From contig SCTZ01000073.1 in assembly GCA_004297765.1 (NCBI GenBank), forward strand, positions 1-64,000: a stretch of 64,000 nt of DNA. The letters are read 5' to 3'. The translations under genes and the position numbers were made by a program. Of this stretch, positions 60,057-64,000 are shown one piece after another (position 1 is the first letter of the stretch; every line of letters begins with the position of its first letter). The notes under the pieces were generated by a model. That model was given only the letters and a program-made list of their open reading frames with translations, was not told where the DNA came from and ran no database searches. The DNA comes from Chloroflexota bacterium (GTDB lineage Bacteria; Chloroflexota; Dehalococcoidia; FW602-bin16).

Positions 60057-61700
60057 CTAGTGCCGATGCCCCCAGTCAGGAGTCTCGGGATGCTTCTGGT
60101 CCCACAGCGGGCGCCGGCTCCGAACCTCGGGCAGGCGCTCGAAGTTGTGCGGCGGCGGCGGCGAGGAGGTGGACCACTCCAGCGTCCAGGCATCCCATGG
60201 ATCGTCCCCCGCGACCTGCCCGTTTCGTACGCTTGCGAAGAAGTTCCACAAAAAGACGATCACCGAGAGCGCAATGATGAACCCACCGATGGTCGAGATG
60301 AAGTTCGGCGTATCCCAGCCCAGGCCAGGGGCGTAAGTGTAGACACGACGGGGCATGCCGAGCAGACCCATGATATGCATCGGGAAGAATGTGAGGTTGA
60401 AGCCGATAAATGTCAGCCAGAAGTGCAGCGTGCCCAATCCATCCTTGAGCAGGCGCCCTGTAAACTTTGGCATCCAATAATAGAGGCCGGCGAACAGCCC
60501 GAATAGCGCACCGCCGAAGAGCACGTAGTGGAAATGGGCCGGCACGAAGTAGCTGTCGGTTACCTGCCAATCGAATGGTACCGTGGCCACAAAGACGCCC
60601 GTTATTCCGCCGACAACGAACTGACCGATGAAGCCGAGAGCGAAGAGCATGGGCGGCTTCAGAATGAGGTTGCCCCGCCAGATGGTACCGAGCCAGTTGA
60701 AGATCTTCACACCCGTAGGCACAGCGATGGCAAAACTGGTGGCTGCGAAGAAAGCCTGCACGACTACCGGCAGACCGACCGCGAACATGTGATGGGCCCA
60801 GACCGTGAAGCTCAAGAAGCCGATGGCAACGGTAGACCAGGCGATGAAAGGATAACCGAATATCGGCTTGCGGGAGAAGGGAGGCAAAACCTCCGAGATG
60901 ATCCCGAAGGCGGGCAGGATCAAGATGTACACTTCTGGATGGCCGAAAGCCCAGAACAGATGCTGCCAAAGAATTGGGTCGCCGCCGCCGGCCGCAATGT
61001 AGAAACTGGCACCCAGGTTGCGGTCGATGAGCAGCAGCAGCGCCGCGACGGTAATGCTGGGAAAGGCGAAGATGATGATCAGGCTGGTGACTAGCATCGC
61101 CCACACAAAGAGCGGCATCAGGTTGAAAGTCATGCCGTGGGAGCGCAGCGATGTAATGGTGACCACGAAGTTGATGGCACCGGCCGTCGAGCTGATGCCC
61201 AGTAACAATATGGCCAGCGCCCAGAAATCCATATTCAGACCAGGCGAGAACTTCAGCTCCGTCAAGGGCGCGTAGGCGAACCAGCCCGCATTGGGCGCGG
61301 CTCCCAGCAGGAAACTGGAGTACATGAAGAGACCACCGAAGAGGAAGACCCAGTAACCGAAGGCATTAAGGCGAGGGAAGCTCATGTCTCGCGCGCCGAT
61401 CATCAAGGGCACCATGTAGTTGGCCATTCCGGTGAAGAACGGCATGACGAAAAGAAAGATCATGGTGGTGCCATGCATTGTGAAGATCTGGTTGTACGCC
61501 TCAGGCCCCAGAAAGGTACTGCGAGAGGTGGCGAGTTGTACGCGCATGAGCATGGCCTCGACGACACCCGCCAGGAGGAACGCGAAGGCGGTGACCATGT
61601 AGAGGCTGCCGATTCGCTTGTGATCCGTCGTGGCGATCCACGACAAAAAGCCGGATCCCTCCCTTAGACCCGTGGGCATGGCGCCCGCGTGGCTGGCCAT
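60057..61700 (-). CDS. ctaD: Cytochrome c oxidase subunit I (caa3/aa3 type, A-family)
   Basis: 547 residues. Twelve helices. Haem and CuB ligands: MHGTTMIF (low-spin haem His), WAFGHPEVYILILPAFGIISE (CuB His, Tyr cross-link, and GHPE), VWAHHMF (two CuB His) and FHYVLFGGALF/HFHYVL (haem a3/a His). A GHPEVY with Glu marks the A1-type proton channel; VPLMIGARDMSFPRLNAFGYW supplies D-channel Asp/Asn. Start preceded by GGGAGGAAG. 25 bases downstream of coxB. Confidence 0.96.
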   Translation of the reverse strand: MASHAGAMPTGLREGSGFLSWIATTDHKRIGSLYMVTAFAFLLAGVVEAMLMRVQLATSRSTFLGPEAYNQIFTMHGTTMIFLFVMPFFTGMANYMVPLMIGARDMSFPRLNAFGYWVFLFGGLFMYSSFLLGAAPNAGWFAYAPLTELKFSPGLNMDFWALAILLLGISSTAGAINFVVTITSLRSHGMTFNLMPLFVWAMLVTSLIIIFAFPSITVAALLLLIDRNLGASFYIAAGGGDPILWQHLFWAFGHPEVYILILPAFGIISEVLPPFSRKPIFGYPFIAWSTVAIGFLSFTVWAHHMFAVGLPVVVQAFFAATSFAIAVPTGVKIFNWLGTIWRGNLILKPPMLFALGFIGQFVVGGITGVFVATVPFDWQVTDSYFVPAHFHYVLFGGALFGLFAGLYYWMPKFTGRLLKDGLGTLHFWLTFIGFNLTFFPMHIMGLLGMPRRVYTYAPGLGWDTPNFISTIGGFIIALSVIVFLWNFFASVRNGQVAGDDPWDAWTLEWSTSSPPPPHNFERLPEVRSRRPLWDQKHPETPDWGHRH

Positions 61701-61725
61701 CGATCACTTCCTCCCGTGTGGCTCG

Positions 61726-62757
61726 TTACTTCAGCGTCTCCAGATAAGCCACCAGATCCTGAATTGCGTCCTGCCTCAACGGCGGGATAACCATCTTGTT
61801 ATGGGGCTTGACGGCCTGGGGATCCTCCAGCCAAGTGGCCAGATTCTCGGGTGTGTTTTCCAAGGTGAGCGCGGCAATAGTCCTGCGACTGGCGAAGTGG
61901 GTCAGATCCGGCCCGATCTTCGCCTGAGCTCTGGTGCCCTGGATAGTATGGCACGTGAAGCAGGGAGACGTCGAGACGAATACCTGTGCTCCCCGTGCAG
62001 CCGGGCCCGTGGTCGGCACCTCGGGTACCGTCTGCATCTCCTTGACCCAGTTGTCGAACGTCTCACTCGAATCGACGACAACCTCGAAACCCATGTTGGC
62101 GTGCTGAGCCCCGCAGAACTCGGCACATTGACCCCTATAGACGCCGGGCTGATTAGGCGTGAAGCGCAGGAAGTTGCTGTGCCCGGGTATCACATCTATC
62201 TTGCCGGCTAGCTGGGGAGCCCAGAAACTGTGGATGACGTCGGCTGAGACAACCTCGATTTCAACGGGGTAATCGGCCGGCACGTGCAGGTCAGTGGCCG
62301 TAACGATGTTCAGGTCAGGGTACTCAATCTGCCAGAACCACTGATGCCCGGTCACCAGCACGCGAAGAGGACTCTGCTGACGCTCCGTTACCGCGACCAT
62401 GGTCGAGGCTGTGGCCACGAAGACGCCCGCGAGGATCAGGGCAGGCGCCAGGGTCCAGGCCGTTTCAAGAGTCCAGTGACCATGGATCTGCGGCGGCTGG
62501 GGCGAGTCAGGCCGCTGGCGGAAGCGAATGATCGAGTAGATCAGCACGGTCTCCACGCCGATGAAGATGACGGCGGCCACTGCGAAGACGCCCCAGAACA
62601 AGCCGGCGATCTGGCTGCCCTGGGGCGAGGCTGGCGATAGCACGGAGGGCGCTCCTGAGCAACCGGACAGCATCGAGGAGAGGACGATAGCAAGTCCCGA
62701 CCCAAGAAGAATTCCGGGCGTCCGTCGGTAGGGATGCTTGTTACAGAGCGACGACAC
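61726..62757 (-). CDS. ctaC: Cytochrome c oxidase subunit II, caa3 type, with cytochrome c domain
   Basis: 343 residues from a GTG at 62757 with SD AGGAGGGAAC. Lipobox LSGCSG (about 28-33), two helices (about 52-78 and 93-115), CuA cupredoxin: DVIHSFWAPQL and CAEFCGAQHANMGFEVVV (about 205-222), then a C-terminal cytochrome c domain with CFTCH (about 262) and axial Met in HNKMVIPPL. The covalent c-type domain makes it a caa3 oxidase. First gene of the oxidase operon, divergent from ctaG, with which it overlaps in the longer alternative frame. Confidence 0.95.
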   Translation of the reverse strand: MSSLCNKHPYRRTPGILLGSGLAIVLSSMLSGCSGAPSVLSPASPQGSQIAGLFWGVFAVAAVIFIGVETVLIYSIIRFRQRPDSPQPPQIHGHWTLETAWTLAPALILAGVFVATASTMVAVTERQQSPLRVLVTGHQWFWQIEYPDLNIVTATDLHVPADYPVEIEVVSADVIHSFWAPQLAGKIDVIPGHSNFLRFTPNQPGVYRGQCAEFCGAQHANMGFEVVVDSSETFDNWVKEMQTVPEVPTTGPAARGAQVFVSTSPCFTCHTIQGTRAQAKIGPDLTHFASRRTIAALTLENTPENLATWLEDPQAVKPHNKMVIPPLRQDAIQDLVAYLETLK

Positions 62758-62987
62758 GTTCCCTCCTGGCTCGACCCTGTTGATGGCTGCGCTGTCGGTG
62801 GGAGTCCGGCCGTAAGTCTGGTCTGGAGCACTCGGGCCCGTAACCCGTTGGCCCCTACTATCGATTATACTATGAATTAGATGTTGCACGGGACTAGCGG
62901 CTTTTCGCCAGGTCGCGAAAAGACAGAGTCTGGAGGCGCAGTGCTGCTCGATGGGGGAACTCACGCGATGCTGAGTGAGAGCCAGGG

Positions 62988-63839
62988 GTGAAGCTGTGGT
63001 GGCAAGCGCTTCAGCCACTCGTTCCGGGGCTGCCACATGGCGCGGGACATGAGGACCCAGGGCAGTGGAGCTGGGAGCCTAGCATCGTCGTCGGTACGGC
63101 GGTCCTGGTGGGAGCTTACCTGTACGGCGTCGGTCCACTCCGACGCAGGTACGGCTGGGCGGATAGGGTCGATCCCTGGCAAGTGGCCCTCTTCCTTCTC
63201 GGAAATCTGATCCTGCTTCTCACTCTGGTCTCGCCGCTGGACGTACTGAGCGACGACTACCTGTTCAGCGCTCACATGGTACAACACGTCCTGCTGGTCG
63301 CGATCGTGCCACCTTTGTGGCTGCTTGGAACCCCCGACTGGCTCCTGCGGCCGCTTCTCAAGCCCCCTTTCGTCCTCCGCTTGGGACGGTTCCTGACCCA
63401 CCCCTATGTGGCCTTTATCATATTCAACCTGACCTTCTGGCTCTGGCATTGGCCCGTCCTGTACGACCTGGCCCTGACCAGTGAGCCTGTGCACGCACTG
63501 CAGCACCTGACTTTTCTAATCACGGCCGTGATCAGTTGGTGGCCTGTTCTCAGCCCTCTGCCAGAGCTGCCGCGGCTCAGCCCTCCAATGCAGGTGGCGT
63601 ATCTTTTCGCGATCTGCCAACCCAACGTCACCCTTGGCGCCCTGTTTGTTTTCTCGCGCGGTCCCCTATACCAGGGCTACCTGGACGCACCACCCTTGTT
63701 CGGCATCTCGCCCGTGATGGATCAGCAGATCGGCGGCCTCATCATGTGGATCCCTGGCAACCTGATTTATCTGGTTGCACTCTCGATCATTCTGCTGAGA
63801 TGGCTGCACCAGTCGCAACCGGGACGCGCACTTGGATGA
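62988..63839 (+). CDS. ctaG: Cytochrome c oxidase assembly protein CtaG (caa3 type)
   Basis: 283 residues, GTG start. About seven hydrophobic helices. Motifs: FLLGNLILLLTLVSPLDVLSDDYLFSAHMVQHVLLVAIVPPLWLLG (conserved His), FIIFNLTFWLWHWPVLYDLALTSEPVHALQHLTFLITAVISWWPVL, QPNVTLGALFVFSRGPLYQGY and DQQIGGLIMWIPGNLIYL. CtaG is needed for copper loading of caa3 oxidases in Bacillus-type systems. Divergent from coxB. Confidence 0.9.
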   Translation: MKLWWQALQPLVPGLPHGAGHEDPGQWSWEPSIVVGTAVLVGAYLYGVGPLRRRYGWADRVDPWQVALFLLGNLILLLTLVSPLDVLSDDYLFSAHMVQHVLLVAIVPPLWLLGTPDWLLRPLLKPPFVLRLGRFLTHPYVAFIIFNLTFWLWHWPVLYDLALTSEPVHALQHLTFLITAVISWWPVLSPLPELPRLSPPMQVAYLFAICQPNVTLGALFVFSRGPLYQGYLDAPPLFGISPVMDQQIGGLIMWIPGNLIYLVALSIILLRWLHQSQPGRALG

Positions 63840-63862
63840 TACGAACGCATCATATCCTGCGC

Positions 63863-63891
63863 TTGCCGGCTAGAGCGATCTGTGTTACCAT
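63863..63891 (+). promoter_or_regulatory. Possible promoter before final partial gene
   Basis: TTGCCG, 17-base spacer, TACCAT (63886-63891). The start would lie very close to ATG 63901, so a near-leaderless transcript is possible. Confidence 0.4.
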
Positions 63892-63900
63892 GCACCAGAA

Positions 63901-64000
63901 ATGGTGGATAACAAGAAGAAGATCGTCAGCTTCCCTCACATGGGCAACATATACGTGCCCATGCAGGTCCTATTCCGGCAGTTGGATATCGAGTACGTCG
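63901..64000 (+). CDS. Activase/HgdB-related protein, 5' part only
   Basis: First 33 residues of a gene running off the window: VSFPHMGNIYVPMQVLFRQLDIEYV. It looks like the start of COG3581/DUF2229-type 2-hydroxyacyl-CoA dehydratase activase-related proteins (compare FPHCGSAWVPLKSLFDRHGIE of the gene at 56221). No Cys is at the equivalent of the first cysteine (FPHM instead of FPHC). Identity rests on a short stretch. Confidence 0.6.
   Translation, partial: MVDNKKKIVSFPHMGNIYVPMQVLFRQLDIEYV

Noticed and set aside
61726-63036. 436-residue reading of coxB
   Set aside because: The extra N-terminus precedes a clear SD-GTG-lipoprotein signal at 62757 and overlaps ctaG.
1-64000. CRISPR array
   Set aside because: All repeats seen are palindromic or tandem gene duplications; no regularly spaced direct repeats and no cas genes.
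1-64000. Prophage or IS with transposase/integrase
   Set aside because: No transposase, integrase, capsid or terminase motif appears in any translated frame; mobile sequences are non-coding palindromes only.

Overview
The window is GC-rich bacterial chromosome and most resembles Chloroflexota (Chloroflexi). This is inferred from gene content: very large membrane proteins with a '6-pyruvoyl-tetrahydropterin synthase-related' domain, a DUF3090/SCO1664 pair, a caa3 oxidase cluster with ctaG, a four-subunit 2-oxoacid:ferredoxin oxidoreductase, a MurE without the canonical DNPR motif, and many palindromic dispersed repeats. No rRNA or ribosomal protein gene is present to fix the class.

Layout. 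0.3-9.4 kb: radical SAM/SPASM protein, CitE-like lyase, small stress or membrane proteins, a truncated CACHE sensor followed by a membrane PAS histidine kinase, then a CBS / BCAM0308-like / BON group on the minus strand. 9.5-12.7 kb: divergent porCDAB-like operon. 13-21.6 kb: membrane-anchored HExxH protein, two overlapping GT-C-like membrane proteins (479 and 1329 residues) and a lipase-like hydrolase. 21.6-32.3 kb: tRNA(CAU), LmbE-type deacetylase, two tandem copies of a small exported protein, two TIM-barrel glycoside-hydrolase-like proteins, an M3-like peptidase and DUF3090/SCO1664. 32.7-36.6 kb: inositol-phosphatase-like gene, then hisD-hisC. 37.5-44.3 kb: chemoreceptor, DUF4232-like exported protein, a MacB-type ABC exporter with a lipoprotein, a beta-propeller lipoprotein with a Met/Gly/His-rich loop, and a Cys-containing membrane peptide. 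44.4-46.1 kb: hisB, hicBA and an unknown gene. 46.6-52.5 kb: purine operon guaA-purD-purE-purB-purC-purS on the minus strand. 52.6-57.3 kb: Sua5/YrdC, dxs, a prenyl diphosphate synthase and an HgdB/activase-related protein. 57.3-64 kb: murE, coxB-coxA-coxC, divergent ctaG, and the start of a second activase-related protein.

Physiology inferred: a heterotroph with an aerobic caa3 terminal oxidase and also an oxygen-sensitive ferredoxin-linked oxoacid oxidoreductase, making its own purines, histidine and isoprenoids, and devoting many genes to surface polysaccharide and exported proteins.

The most distinctive property is the density of dispersed palindromic, MITE-like elements of at least seven kinds. 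They sit in divergent promoter regions, supply the purS stop codon, and are translated in frame inside the 1329-residue membrane protein. The other notable structure is a tandem duplication of about 0.9 kb that copies terminator, gene and long leader together. No CRISPR array, rRNA, prophage or transposase gene was seen.
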